Source: Streptomyces sp. ISL-100 (GTDB taxonomy: Bacteria; Actinomycetota; Actinomycetes; Streptomycetales; Streptomycetaceae). Taken from it: a stretch of 64,000 bases of DNA. The position numbers and the translations under genes were made by a program. Below the pieces are notes generated by a model, which saw only the letters and a list, made by a program, of their open reading frames with translations, made no database searches and was not told the origin of the DNA. Positions 31,882 to 40,577 of this stretch are shown here, in pieces. The stretch is taken from NCBI RefSeq assembly GCF_018614615.1, contig NZ_JAGGOK010000071.1, positions 1 through 64,000 of the forward strand, in the 5' to 3' direction. Each line of letters opens with the position of its first letter. The first letter of the stretch is position 1.

Positions 31882-32508
31882 TTAGCCGCCTGTCTGATGC
31901 GGAGCGCTGGTCCAGAAGGATCGGGCTTTTCGGAGGAGGTCCTTCGCGGCATCTCCGTACGCGGCTCCTTCGCGTAGCAGATCGAACGCCTTCTGGTAGA
32001 GGTCAAGTTCGCTCTGCTCGGTAATGTCCAGGGCCGAAGAGACCAGCTCCACGTGGGCCCTGTCCGCCTGGCCGTAGATGTTGAAGGCATGGACGGGGAA
32101 CATGTCCACCTGCGCCGTGGCAGGCAGGATCCCCAGCGTGACGGAGGGCAGGTCGATATCGCGGAGGAGACGGACGACCTGTGCCTGCATGACCTCGGGC
32201 CCGCCGACGTTCGTGTAGAGCGCCTGCTCGCCGAGGATGACGTCGTAGTGGTGCTCGCCGTCGTACAGAACCTGTTGTCGCTCCATGCGCTTGGCGACCC
32301 CGGACGGCACATCGTCGGGGACGCCGAGGAAGCTGACTACCTGCCCCAGGATCACGGTGGCGTACGCCTCGGTCTGGAGGGTTCCCCAGATCATGGTGGG
32401 CACGTATGCCCGGCCCGCTCGCGTGGCCTGATACCAGCCGATCACGTCATCCTGCACCGCTTCCGTACCGGTGGACAGGCGCTCTTGCCACGGGACTGAA
32501 TTCGTCAC
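31882..32508 (-). CDS. DUF5753-domain protein lacking the usual HTH
   Basis: 208 residues match the DUF5753 C-terminal domain of Scr1-type Streptomyces regulators: QDDVIGWYQATRAGRAYVPT, GTLQTEAYATVILGQ, ERQQVLYDGEHHYDVILGEQ, LGILPATAQVDMFP. Family members normally carry an N-terminal XRE helix-turn-helix of about 70 residues; here the gene starts directly at the domain boundary (MTNSVPWQERLSTG). It may be a naturally short form or a 5'-truncated gene. The usual DUF397 partner is not seen. Confidence 0.78.
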   Translation of the reverse strand: MTNSVPWQERLSTGTEAVQDDVIGWYQATRAGRAYVPTMIWGTLQTEAYATVILGQVVSFLGVPDDVPSGVAKRMERQQVLYDGEHHYDVILGEQALYTNVGGPEVMQAQVVRLLRDIDLPSVTLGILPATAQVDMFPVHAFNIYGQADRAHVELVSSALDITEQSELDLYQKAFDLLREGAAYGDAAKDLLRKARSFWTSAPHQTGG

Positions 32509-32633
32509 CGCATCCCTCCTGAGGCATGCCGCCAGGGCGGCTGCCGATAGGTCGTAACGCGCGTCAGAGATCGCGTGGTGCTTTCCGATCCTGGTTCCCA
32601 GCGGCCTTGGTGCGCTCGCCTACTTCCAGCCGT

Positions 32634-32948
32634 TCAGCGCCCGTCGTAACGAGGCGTTTGGGGCTTGCGGTGCTCGCCGGGTCCTGGGCCGAGAGGTTTG
32701 GGCGCCGGCCCAGGAACGGGGGAGGTGCCCGCAGTGTCCGGGTGGAGGATGCGCTGTGCTTCTGCCAGGTTCGACGCGATGGTGTGCAGCTCCCAGGCAT
32801 GGCCATTCCATCTCTCGATGACGCGGGGCGCATCGGGATCTACATGGGAGCCCTTCGGGCCTTCGCCGCAGGTGACCGGCGCGGCGCGGAGTCGGCCGAT
32901 CTTCGCGTCACGGCGCTCCACCCAGCTCGACAGCGGCTCGTCGTCCAT
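32634..32948 (-). CDS. DUF6087-family small protein
   Basis: 104-residue protein of unknown function, N-terminus MDDEPLSSWVERRDAKIGRL and central VIERWNGHAWELHTIASNLA, ending in a Pro-rich tail PGPAPKPLGPGPG. I recognise it as a conserved actinobacterial family frequent near RiPP loci, from memory. It lies 65 nt after the methyltransferase gene of the graspetide cluster on the same strand, so it may belong to that operon. Confidence 0.68.
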   Translation of the reverse strand: MDDEPLSSWVERRDAKIGRLRAAPVTCGEGPKGSHVDPDAPRVIERWNGHAWELHTIASNLAEAQRILHPDTAGTSPVPGPAPKPLGPGPGEHRKPQTPRYDGR

Positions 32949-33013
32949 CGCGCTTCCCTACGGCTCGGCGGTTGTTCTCCCAGGAGGGTAGTGGCCCTCG
33001 CTTGCCCCGGTGG

Positions 33014-34186
33014 TCAGGCGAGACGGTGCTGCCAGCGCAGTGCCGGGTTGTCGCCGATCCAGTACGTGTGGGCCTTGGCGGTGATGTGGAGCTGTACGGC
33101 GGTGATGTCGGGGCTTCCCGCGTCCTGCCATACGGTGAGCGCCTGCTCGATGTCGTCCCACAGGGCTACGGGGCCTCCCTGCCGGATGGTCCAGTCTTCG
33201 CCGTCAGAGCTGAATTCGGCGAAGGACTCGCGCTCCGGATCGAAGACGTACAGGAGTTGGGCGCCGTCGCTCGTTACGGCGGCGCGGACGAACTGTGCGC
33301 CGGGGGCGGCGAGCTGGGCGAGGAAGGCGGGCATCCATTCCTCCAGCATGGAGGGCGCCACCTTCGCCTCCCGCTCGCTGTCGGCGTAGGCGGTGCGGGC
33401 GGACAGGTCGCCGGTCACCGGCACCAAGGCTTCGGATCGTGCCTGCATGAACGATGAGCGGCCGATGATTCGGCCCTCGGCGGTACCGTCCTCGCCGACG
33501 GTGACCTTCGCGAGGCCGGTGCCGTAGGACCATGCGCCGCCGACGGTGGCCAGGATGGTCCCGCCAGGCTTGGTCTGCCTGATCCAGGTGTAGGGGATAC
33601 GGCGGACGGCGCAGGTGGCGATCACTCGGTCGTACGGAGCGCGGCGCGGGTGTCCGAGGAGCCCGTCCCCGGTTACGGTCCATGTCGAGAACCCGGCTGT
33701 TTCCAGCGCGGCATCTGCACGGGCCGCCACCGCCGGGTCCACCTCGATCGTCGTGACGTTGTCTTCGCCGAGGCGGTGGCACATCAGCGCGGAGGAGTAG
33801 CCGGTACCTGTGCCGATCTCTAGGACGCGGTGCCCGTCCTCCACGTCGAGGTGCTCGATCATGTCGACGACGGTGACCGGAGTGGTGGACGAAGAGGTGG
33901 GCGAGCCCGCGACGAGATCAGTGGTCTGGTCTGCGGTCAGGTGTCCGTCGAGCTGGGTGGTCAGGGACTGGTCGCTGTAGGCGATCTGGGCCCACTCCGC
34001 AGGATCGGTTCCTACTGCGGTGACCGGCCGCCATCGCACGCCGTCCACGGTCAGGAACACCCCTGGGTTCAGGAAGAGCTCCCGGGGTACGGCCTCCACT
34101 GCGGCTCGCCACTGGGGTGTTCTGAGGACGCCGGCTTTCTCCAGCCGGTCGGCGAGGGCACGCCGCTCGGGCGCGGTATCGGTCAT
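33014..34186 (-). CDS. tgmC: PIMT-type methyltransferase of ATP-grasp peptide maturase system
   Basis: 390-residue SAM-dependent methyltransferase related to protein L-isoaspartate O-methyltransferase. SAM site: HRVLEIGTGTGYSSALMCHR near residue 120; preceding conserved IAYSDQSLTTQLDG marks the PIMT-type substrate loop. In graspetide clusters this enzyme methylates an Asp of the ligated peptide to form an aspartimide. The ATG overlaps the stop of the ATP-grasp gene (ATGA), so they are coupled. The C-terminal extension of about 170 residues is typical of the cluster version, not housekeeping PIMT. Confidence 0.9.
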   Translation of the reverse strand: MTDTAPERRALADRLEKAGVLRTPQWRAAVEAVPRELFLNPGVFLTVDGVRWRPVTAVGTDPAEWAQIAYSDQSLTTQLDGHLTADQTTDLVAGSPTSSSTTPVTVVDMIEHLDVEDGHRVLEIGTGTGYSSALMCHRLGEDNVTTIEVDPAVAARADAALETAGFSTWTVTGDGLLGHPRRAPYDRVIATCAVRRIPYTWIRQTKPGGTILATVGGAWSYGTGLAKVTVGEDGTAEGRIIGRSSFMQARSEALVPVTGDLSARTAYADSEREAKVAPSMLEEWMPAFLAQLAAPGAQFVRAAVTSDGAQLLYVFDPERESFAEFSSDGEDWTIRQGGPVALWDDIEQALTVWQDAGSPDITAVQLHITAKAHTYWIGDNPALRWQHRLA

Positions 34187-35146
34187 GGGGAGACTCCTCG
34201 TGTCAGCAGGTCAGCGAATGCGGCGGACATCTTCAATCCGGTCTTCTCCTCCAGCCACGCCCATTGGCCGTTCGGATTCAGCTCCAGCCACCAGTAGTCA
34301 CCGGCCCGGTCCATGGCGAGGTCAAAGCTCCCGGACACCAGCCCGAAGTGGTCCAGGTAGGCGAGGAGTGCCTTGCCCACGCGGTCGGGCAGGTCTACCA
34401 CGGTGTAGGAGAGGGCGGAGTAGTCCTTGCGCCAGTCCAGCAAGCCGGAGTGGATCCGTACGGCGAACACGTGCGGGCCGACCACCAACACCCGCACGTC
34501 GGCGACCTTGTCCACGCGGGCCTGGAACAGGTGCGGCGTCACGCGCAAGCTGTCATCGATCTCGGCGGCCGTGACCGGCTCCGCCCACCCGGTCACCGGA
34601 ACTCCGTCTCGCTCGTACGGGGTCCACCGAAGCGTCTTGTAGATCACCTGACCGTGGGCGGCGATGAACTCCCGGGCGTCGACCGGATCGTTGGTCACGA
34701 GCGTCGGTGGGACGGTAAGGCGGAGGCGCTGGGCAAGGGCGAGCTGAGCGGGCTTGTAGTCGGCGGCTGCGTTGCGGAGTGGATGGTTGACCCACAGCGG
34801 ACCGTCGAGGGCGTAGAGCGTGCCCCCGAGCCCGTAGCGGACCTGCGCAGCCGCGAACCGCGCATCGTTGTCGCCCAGGTGCTGGAAGGTGGGCCAGACA
34901 GGGCGGCGCCAGTACGCCGCCCGTAATTGGGCCAGGTCGGTGGTTCTCGACGGGGTACGGACCTGCCCGGCCAGGGGCCGGGCAGGTGCCGAACCGAGCC
35001 GAGACCGTCAGGTCTGCGCCGATGTCGGCGGGGTTGAACCTGACCACCGGCACACTTCGCCGGTTGAGTTCGGTGATGACCATGTCGGCCGTGATGTCGT
35101 CCGCCTCGGTAGCCACCAGGACCGGCCTCTTCTCGGTCGCGTTCAT
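34183..35146 (-). pseudogene. tgmB: TgmB, ATP-grasp graspetide ligase with apparent +1 frameshift
   Basis: A full ATP-grasp peptide ligase of about 320 residues is spread over two frames. The start at ATG 35146 (overlapping the precursor stop) gives PVLVATEADDITADMVITEL to VSARFG. After a shift within about 34965-34995 the next frame continues GQVRTPSRTTDLAQLRAAYW, YKTLRWTPYERDG, SGSFDLAMDRAGDYWWLELN, GQWAWLEEKTGLKMS and stops at 34183. One extra base in the GC-rich stretch explains it. No stop codons interrupt either part, so it is recent decay, a sequencing error, or less likely programmed frameshifting. Confidence 0.85.
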
Positions 35147-35406
35147 CAGTCCTGATGGCTGTCCTGGTCGTGGCCCTGGTCGGGCGCGGAGTCGGAGTTC
35201 GTGGTCGTCGAGGTCTCGGTGCCCGAGCTGGTGCCGTGCTTGCCCATCTCGACCACCTGGCCCAGGCGGTCGCGGAACTCGCCGATCTGCGTGAGGGGAT
35301 CGATGGAGACGGTGGCGTGCGGACGGTGCACGGTGGCCGGGTACGGCGCGAGTCGGCCCGCGCCCCAAGGGCGGGCGGGAGTGAGCTGTTCAGCGGAACT
35401 GGTCAC
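35146..35406 (-). CDS. tgmA: TgmA, putative ATP-grasp-modified RiPP precursor
   Basis: 86-residue graspetide precursor. The leader has PWGAGRLAPYPATV and a second block EFRDRLGQVVEMGKHG; the C-terminal core is rich in Ser, Thr, Glu, Asp: TSSGTETSTTTNSDS then a Gln/His/Asp tail. The ligase would link Thr/Ser hydroxyls to Asp/Glu carboxylates, forming macrolactones. GTG 35406 has GAGGAG upstream. The stop overlaps the ligase start (TGATG). This matches the widespread actinobacterial TgmA family with its conserved GKHGTSSGTETSTTTNSDS region, known from memory. Confidence 0.92.
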   Translation of the reverse strand: MTSSAEQLTPARPWGAGRLAPYPATVHRPHATVSIDPLTQIGEFRDRLGQVVEMGKHGTSSGTETSTTTNSDSAPDQGHDQDSHQD

Positions 35407-35457
35407 GAAGGCTCCTCTGGGTGAGGTTCGGATGGTCAGGTGGTGTAGGGCGCGGCG

Positions 35458-35910
35458 TTACGCCGTCGCATTCGTTGTCCCCTTCGGGGTGTCGAGGACG
35501 AGGCGGGCCCAGACGGTCTTGCCGATCGGGTGGCGGTCGTGGTGGCCGGTCTCCTCGGCGAGTGCGGCGACCAGGAGCAGGCCACGGCCGCCTTCGTCGT
35601 CCTCGCCGGCCTCGACGGGGTGGGGCGGTGTGCGGCTGGCGTCGGAGACCTCGACGAGGCAGTGCGGTCCGTCGGCGGTCAACCGGACCTCGAAGAGATG
35701 TCCGCGTCTGCCGCCGTGCTCGACGGCGTTGGCCGACAACTCCCCGCACACGAGGACCACCCGGTCGATGTCGTCCGGGCCGTACCTCCAGCCCGTGAGC
35801 ATCTTGGCGACGAGGTCGCGGACGAGGGGGACACACCGGCGGACCGGGCTGAACTGCATCTGCCATCGCTGGGCGGCGGCTTGTCGGTCGTACGTGGTCA
35901 TCGCGTGCAT
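35458..35910 (-). CDS. ATP-binding (HATPase, RsbW-like) regulatory protein
   Basis: 150-residue GHKL-fold protein. Motifs: VVLVCGELSANAVEHGGRRG (N-box) and EGGRGLLLVAALAEETGH (G-box). Such stand-alone kinase-fold proteins pair with HTH regulators of the Streptomyces WhiJ/XRE type and may act as anti-sigma factors. The start is ATG 35910 or ATG 35901. It lies 51 nt upstream of the precursor gene on the same strand and divergent from the HTH-TPR gene, so it may control the graspetide cluster. Confidence 0.85.
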   Translation of the reverse strand: MHAMTTYDRQAAAQRWQMQFSPVRRCVPLVRDLVAKMLTGWRYGPDDIDRVVLVCGELSANAVEHGGRRGHLFEVRLTADGPHCLVEVSDASRTPPHPVEAGEDDEGGRGLLLVAALAEETGHHDRHPIGKTVWARLVLDTPKGTTNATA

Positions 35911-36059
35911 CGCGTCCCCTCGTCGCGGGCGGGCTGTGGGGTACGAGTCCACCGCTACGGCGATCACAGGTTCAGGTCACAGTGATTACCCAACGTGGGT
36001 AACCTTCCTGGAAGTTGGTCCCACGCCGGTCCGCCCTCACGGGCGAGTGAGGGGGACAA

Positions 36060-37370
36060 GTGGCACGATCGCAGGCTCACCGGGCACTACCGCCCGAGCT
36101 GCTGACCAGTGCGGAATGGCAGGAAGCCTGCCGCCGCCGCGACTTCGCCCGCGTGTTCCGGCTGGTCAAGATCAAGGCCGGGATCTATCCCTCGCGGATC
36201 GCCGCACTGTGCGGCATGACGCCGAGCAGGGTCGGCGAGGTCATGGCCGGGCGGCGCGCCCTGGCCCATATCGACGTGATCGAGCGTGTCGCCGACGGCC
36301 TGCGCATCCCAGGCGCGATGCTCGGTCTCGCCCACCGGCCCTGGGAGATTCCCGCCCCGGCCCGTATACGGGAGAGGTTGCCTGAGCCTGCCCTTCCCGC
36401 AGCGGAGGAGCCCCAGCAGGCCGAACCCGGTCAGGACCTGGATGACCTGCTCGCCCTGGTCGACGGCCGGCCCACCCGCTCCACCCTCACAGCCTTGCGC
36501 TCCTCGGTCGAGGACTACTGGCGGCGCGACGACGAACACGGTGGCGCAACTCTGCGGCCGGCTGTAGTCGGCCACCTGCGCTATGTCGGCCGCCTTCTCG
36601 ACACCGCTGACGGCGGCTTACGGCACGACCTCCAGGCGGTCGCGGCCGAACTGGCGCGCCTCTCCGGCTGGGCCTACTTCGACGCCCGCCAGTACAGCAC
36701 CGCCCGGACCTACTTCACCCAGGCACTCAAGCTCTCCCACGGTCACGGCGACCGTCTCTTCATGGCCAATGTCCTGTCCTGCATGAGCCTGCTGGCCACC
36801 TACGACGGGAATCCGAACGATGCCGTTGCCCTGGCCTGCCGCGCCCAGGACGCGGCCCGTGCCGCAGGCGAACAGCCGCTGGTGATGTCGATGCTGCACC
36901 TGCGTGAGGCGTTCGCCCACGCCGCCCTACGCGACGCCCGGTCCTGCCACCAGGCCGTGGACCGGTCCCGCGACCACTACGAAGACTCACGCGTCCGCGA
37001 GGCCGAAGCGCCTTCCTGGGTGCGCTACTTCGACGAGACCAAGCTCCTCGTAGACACCGGCATCGCCTACGCCCGCCTCGGCGAAGCAGCCCGCGCTGAA
37101 CCCCTCATCACCGAAGGCCTGCGCCGGGAAAAGGCCAGCCAGCAGCGAGGCCGGGCGTTTCATGCCTTCTGGCTGGCCAGCACCCAGCTCCAGCAGGGAA
37201 AGCTCGACCAGGCGTGCATCAGCGCCGGCCTCGCCCTGGACCTCACCGCGACCATCGACTCCCCACGTGTGAGTGGCCACGTCCAGGAACTGCACCGCCA
37301 GATGCTGCCGTACGCCCGCGAGGCTCCGGTCCTCGCTTTCGAGCAGCGCATGCGCAACGCTCTCGGCTGA
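36060..37370 (+). CDS. XRE-family HTH regulator with TPR-like C-terminal domain
   Basis: 436-residue regulator. HTH at about residues 35-80 (YPSRIAALCGMTPSRVGEVM, then RALAHIDVIERVADGLRIP), followed by TPR-like helices (SARTYFTQALKLSHGHG-type arrays with ARQYSTARTYFTQALKL). This architecture is common next to actinobacterial RiPP clusters and in quorum-type regulators. GTG 36060 follows GAGGG. It is divergent from the ATP-binding protein and graspetide genes and is their most likely local regulator. Confidence 0.87.
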   Translation: MARSQAHRALPPELLTSAEWQEACRRRDFARVFRLVKIKAGIYPSRIAALCGMTPSRVGEVMAGRRALAHIDVIERVADGLRIPGAMLGLAHRPWEIPAPARIRERLPEPALPAAEEPQQAEPGQDLDDLLALVDGRPTRSTLTALRSSVEDYWRRDDEHGGATLRPAVVGHLRYVGRLLDTADGGLRHDLQAVAAELARLSGWAYFDARQYSTARTYFTQALKLSHGHGDRLFMANVLSCMSLLATYDGNPNDAVALACRAQDAARAAGEQPLVMSMLHLREAFAHAALRDARSCHQAVDRSRDHYEDSRVREAEAPSWVRYFDETKLLVDTGIAYARLGEAARAEPLITEGLRREKASQQRGRAFHAFWLASTQLQQGKLDQACISAGLALDLTATIDSPRVSGHVQELHRQMLPYAREAPVLAFEQRMRNALG

Positions 37371-37373
37371 CCC

Positions 37374-37913
37374 TTACGCGCCGCCGATCGCCTCATCCAG
37401 GAGCAGGTACAGCAGGCCGACCAGGCTGCCACTGCTGACGACCTCACGGCGGTCGATCATGCCCCGGATCTCGGAGATCGGGACCCACTCGATCCGGTCG
37501 GACTCGTTCAGCTCGGTCGGCGGACCGGCGTACGAAGCCGCGTGCGCACGGAAGACGAAGTGCTCAGAGTCGGTGATGCCGTTCGCGGGCTGCGCGTACA
37601 CCAGCGGCTTGACGCCCTCCACCCTCCACCCGGTCTCCTCCTCGACCTCGCGGGCGGCGGCCTGTTCGGGGGTCTCGTCCGCCTCGATGAGGCCCATCGG
37701 GAGTTCCCAGCCCCAGGTGTCGGTGATGAACCGGTGCCGCCACATCATCAGTACGCGCTTCTGGTCGTCGACCACGGCGGTCACGGCCAGATGCCGCATC
37801 CGTACGACATGGTGCTCCCATCGCCGACCGTCGGGCTGCTGGACGTCCACGAGCCACAGGTTGACCCACGGGTTGCTGTAGATCTGCCGCTCGCCATGGA
37901 CGGTCCATTGCAT
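37374..37913 (-). CDS. NUDIX hydrolase
   Basis: 179-residue pyrophosphohydrolase. The Nudix box is complete: G-x5-E-x7-REVEEETGW within MGLIEADETPEQAAAREVEE. ADP-ribose pyrophosphatase-like flanks (RHRFITDTWGWELPMGLIE) suggest a nucleoside diphosphate-X substrate. ATG 37913 is taken for the natural N-terminus MQWTVHGERQIYSNPWVNLW. Its 3' end almost touches the converging HTH-TPR gene (3 nt). Confidence 0.9.
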   Translation of the reverse strand: MQWTVHGERQIYSNPWVNLWLVDVQQPDGRRWEHHVVRMRHLAVTAVVDDQKRVLMMWRHRFITDTWGWELPMGLIEADETPEQAAAREVEEETGWRVEGVKPLVYAQPANGITDSEHFVFRAHAASYAGPPTELNESDRIEWVPISEIRGMIDRREVVSSGSLVGLLYLLLDEAIGGA

Positions 37914-38061
37914 GAGCCCAACTCCCTTGCCTCGGTGAGGTCTCCAGCATGTCACTTTGACGAGAATTCGTCCGCCGGTCGGTTCATCGTCCGTGTCGAC
38001 GAGAGCTCGGCAGTCGTCCTGACCACGCCTCCCAAGTCCCTCCCGGGTGATCTTGGAAAGG

Positions 38062-38100
38062 CGGAACGGCCCGGCCATTTCAGATGGCCGGGCCGTTCCG
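38062..38100. terminator. Strong hairpin terminator downstream of sodN
   Basis: A perfect 17-bp stem (CGGAACGGCCCGGCCAT and complement) with a TTCAG loop, 48 nt beyond the sodN stop. It ends the sodN transcript read on the minus strand. Confidence 0.92.
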
Positions 38101-38148
38101 TTTGCCGGTCTGACCTGCAGCGCAGCCCATGGCCGCGTCAGGCGCCGA

Positions 38149-38544
38149 TCAAGCCTTCTTGGTCTCCCAGAAGATCTTGTCGATCTGGGCGATGTAGTCC
38201 AGCGCCTTCTGGCCCGACGCGGGGTCCGTCGAAGCCTTCGCGGCGCTCAGCGCCTTGAGGGCGTCGTTGACGACCTGGTGCAGCTCCGGGTACTTCTCGA
38301 AGTGCGGGGGCTTGAAGTAGTCGCTCCAGAGCACCGAAACGTGGTGCTTGGCGAGCTCCGCGCGCTGCTCCTTGATGACCGTGGCGCGCGCCTGGAAGTG
38401 CGCGTCGTCGTTGGCCTGCATCTTTTCCTGCGTGGCCTTGACCGACTCGGCCTCGATGCGGGCCTGGGCCGGGTCGTACACGCCGCAGGGCAGGTCGCAG
38501 TGGGCGCTGACCTTCACCTTGGGGGCAAACAGGCGGGAGAGCAT
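38149..38544 (-). CDS. sodN: SodN, nickel superoxide dismutase precursor
   Basis: Cytosolic or surface NiSOD of 131 residues. A 14-residue propeptide (MLSRLFAPKVKVSA) precedes the nickel hook HCDLPCGVYDP, where His1, Cys2 and Cys6 of the mature protein bind Ni. The rest is the four-helix bundle (HHVSVLWSDYFKPPHFEKYP). Propeptide removal needs SodX, encoded divergently about 145 nt away. In Streptomyces sodN is induced by nickel through Nur-dependent circuits; I see no clear Nur box. Confidence 0.96.
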   Translation of the reverse strand: MLSRLFAPKVKVSAHCDLPCGVYDPAQARIEAESVKATQEKMQANDDAHFQARATVIKEQRAELAKHHVSVLWSDYFKPPHFEKYPELHQVVNDALKALSAAKASTDPASGQKALDYIAQIDKIFWETKKA

Positions 38545-38688
38545 GTAAGAGCTTCCTTCCTCGTGATCGTCTTCTCAGGTGGGACATTACTCCGTGAGAG
38601 AGGCGTTTTCGCGGGTGCCCCCATGGGCTTAGGTCAAAAGTCCAGGGTGAGTATGGGACTGGTGGAGGATCGGACCGGGAGGTACCGG

Positions 38689-39114
38689 ATGGTGGATCAA
38701 GGGCACGAGCCGACAGCGATGTTCGGGGTCGCCGAGGTGACGGGTCTTTCCATGGTGCCGACGCTGCTGCACCGGGATCAGCTGCTCGTGCATTACGGCG
38801 CGGCACTGCGGCCGGGTGATGTGGCAGTCCTGCGGCACCCCTTGCAGCAGGATCTGCTCATCGTGAAGCGGCTGGCGGACCGGCAGGACGGCGGCTGGTG
38901 GGTGCTCGGCGACAACGCGGACGCCGAGATCGTGGACAGCCGGGCCTTCGGGGTGGTGCCGGCCGAGCTGGTGCTGGGACGGGTGCGGGCGCGGTACCGC
39001 CCGATCCGGGCCGGGCGTCAGCGTTCGGCCGGGGTGGTGCTGGCCTGGCTGCTGTCGGCCGTACGCCCCGTGCCGGCCGACCGCTCGGTCTCCAGGCGTT
39101 TGCGCGCCCGGTAG
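38689..39114 (+). CDS. sodX: SodX, nickel-type SOD maturation protease
   Basis: 141-residue S26-like signal-peptidase-fold protease that trims the SodN propeptide. Catalytic Ser in TGLSMVPTLLHRDQLLVHY, Lys in DLLIVKRLADR, and the S26 box VLGDNADAEIVDSRAFGVV. No membrane anchor, unlike signal peptidase. GGGAGG 6 nt before ATG 38689 favours this start over ATG 38653. The last 97 nt overlap the converging CGNR gene, so both C-termini share DNA. Confidence 0.92.
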   Translation: MVDQGHEPTAMFGVAEVTGLSMVPTLLHRDQLLVHYGAALRPGDVAVLRHPLQQDLLIVKRLADRQDGGWWVLGDNADAEIVDSRAFGVVPAELVLGRVRARYRPIRAGRQRSAGVVLAWLLSAVRPVPADRSVSRRLRAR

Positions 39115-39647
39115 GCGGCGACGTTGGCGCGGGTCGCGCAGCGGTCGGAGCAGTAGCGGCGCGAGCGGTTGGTGGACGTGTCCAGGTAGGCGTTGCGGCA
39201 CGGGGCTGCCTGGCACAGGCCCAGGCGGTCCGCGCCGTGCTCGGTGAGGTGGAAGGCCAGGCCCATCGAGGCGATGGCGGCGTACCCCGCGGTCGCGTTG
39301 GACGGGTGGTCGGCGAGGTGCATGTGCCAGTCGGGGCGGCCGTCCTCCTTGCGCGTCTCGTGGCCGGAGATCTGCGGGCTGACCGGGAACTCCATCAGGA
39401 GCGAGTTCAGCAGGTCGACGGCGAGGGTCTCGTCGCCCCCGTCCGCCGCTTCGAAGATCGCGCGCAGGCGGCCCCGTACGGAACGGAAACGGGTGACGTC
39501 CGCGTCCGTGGCACGGCGGGCCGCCGACGCGTTGATGCCGAACAGCGCCCTGACCGCTTCCACCGACGTGAGGGTGTCCTTGTTGCGGGCCGGCTCCTCG
39601 CTGTTGACCAGGCGCACGGCGTAGTCCGAGTAATAGGCCAGTTCCAC
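39018..39647 (-). CDS. ABATE-domain/CGNR zinc-finger protein
   Basis: 209-residue putative stress-linked transcription regulator. The N-terminal ABATE domain (MELAYYSDYAVRLVNSEEP) is followed by the C-terminal CGNR-type zinc finger, here GLCQAAPCRNAYLD...RRYCSDRCATR with four Cys. In this copy the usual CGNR signature reads APCRNA. A basic Arg-rich tail follows. Overlaps sodX antisense by 97 nt. Confidence 0.87.
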   Translation of the reverse strand: MELAYYSDYAVRLVNSEEPARNKDTLTSVEAVRALFGINASAARRATDADVTRFRSVRGRLRAIFEAADGGDETLAVDLLNSLLMEFPVSPQISGHETRKEDGRPDWHMHLADHPSNATAGYAAIASMGLAFHLTEHGADRLGLCQAAPCRNAYLDTSTNRSRRYCSDRCATRANVAAYRARKRLETERSAGTGRTADSSQASTTPAER

Positions 39648-39733
39648 TTGTAGTCCTTACGGGGGCGGTCTAAAGTCTGCGTAATGGCTGGTTGCGCTTC
39701 GAGGGTATTACGGAATGGGGTGGAGGAGTTCTG

Positions 39734-40510
39734 ATGGCGGAGACGGGCATGGGGACGACGACGGGGACGGACTGGGCGGCCTGGCAGGAGAGCTGGGACC
39801 GGCAGCAGGAGTGGTACATGCCCGACCGCGAGGAGCGGTTCCGGGTCATGCTGGACATGGTCGAGGCGCTGGTCGGCCCCGAGCCGCGGGTGCTGGATCT
39901 TGCGTGCGGTACGGGAAGTATTACGGACCGGCTGCTCAAGCGGTTCCCGAAGGCGACCAGCACGGGCGTCGACCTCGACCCGGCGCTGCTCGCCATCGCG
40001 CGGGGGTACTTCGACGGGGACGAGCGGGTGACGTTCGTGACCGCTGACCTGAAGGACGACGAGTGGACGCGTGCGCTGCCGTACACGTCGTACGACGCCG
40101 TCCTCACCGCCACCGCCCTGCACTGGCTGCACATTGACCCACTCGCCACCCTGTACGGGCAGCTGGGCGGCCTCGTGCGCGCCGGCGGCGTCTTCATGAA
40201 CGCCGACCACATGAAGGACGAGAGCACCCCGCGCATCAACGCGGCCGAGCACGCCCACCGGCACGCCCACATGGACCGGACCAGGGCCGAGGGCGCGGTG
40301 GACTGGGCCGACTGGTGGGCTCTCGCCGCCAAGGACCCCGTACTCGCAGAGCCGACCGCCAAGCGGTTCGAGATCTACGGCGAGCACGCGGACGGCGACA
40401 CGCCGAGCGCCGAGTGGCACGCGGGGACGTTGCGTGAGACCGGCGGGTTCGCGGAGGCGCGGGCCGTGTGGTGCTCGCCCTCGGACTCGCTGGTGCTGGC
40501 CGTGAAGTAG
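39734..40510 (+). CDS. Class I SAM-dependent methyltransferase
   Basis: 258-residue Rossmann methyltransferase. Motif I is RVLDLACGTGSITDRLLKRF, motif II ends GVDLDPALL, and motif IV region YDAVLTATALHWLHIDPLA is typical of trans-aconitate/UbiE-like enzymes. GGAGGAG lies just before ATG 39734. The acceptor is unknown. Divergent from the CGNR gene by 86 nt. Confidence 0.88.
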   Translation: MAETGMGTTTGTDWAAWQESWDRQQEWYMPDREERFRVMLDMVEALVGPEPRVLDLACGTGSITDRLLKRFPKATSTGVDLDPALLAIARGYFDGDERVTFVTADLKDDEWTRALPYTSYDAVLTATALHWLHIDPLATLYGQLGGLVRAGGVFMNADHMKDESTPRINAAEHAHRHAHMDRTRAEGAVDWADWWALAAKDPVLAEPTAKRFEIYGEHADGDTPSAEWHAGTLRETGGFAEARAVWCSPSDSLVLAVK

Positions 40511-40523
40511 CGACGACCGCGAT

Positions 40524-40573
40524 ACGCGAAGGGGCGGTACGGACCGGATGGTCCGTACCGCCCCTTTCGCGTA
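40524..40573. terminator. Bidirectional terminator between methyltransferase and ABC genes
   Basis: Long stem ACGCGAA-GGGGCGGTACGGACC with its complement and one bulged T, loop GGAT, between converging genes. Confidence 0.9.
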
Positions 40574-40577
40574 ACCG

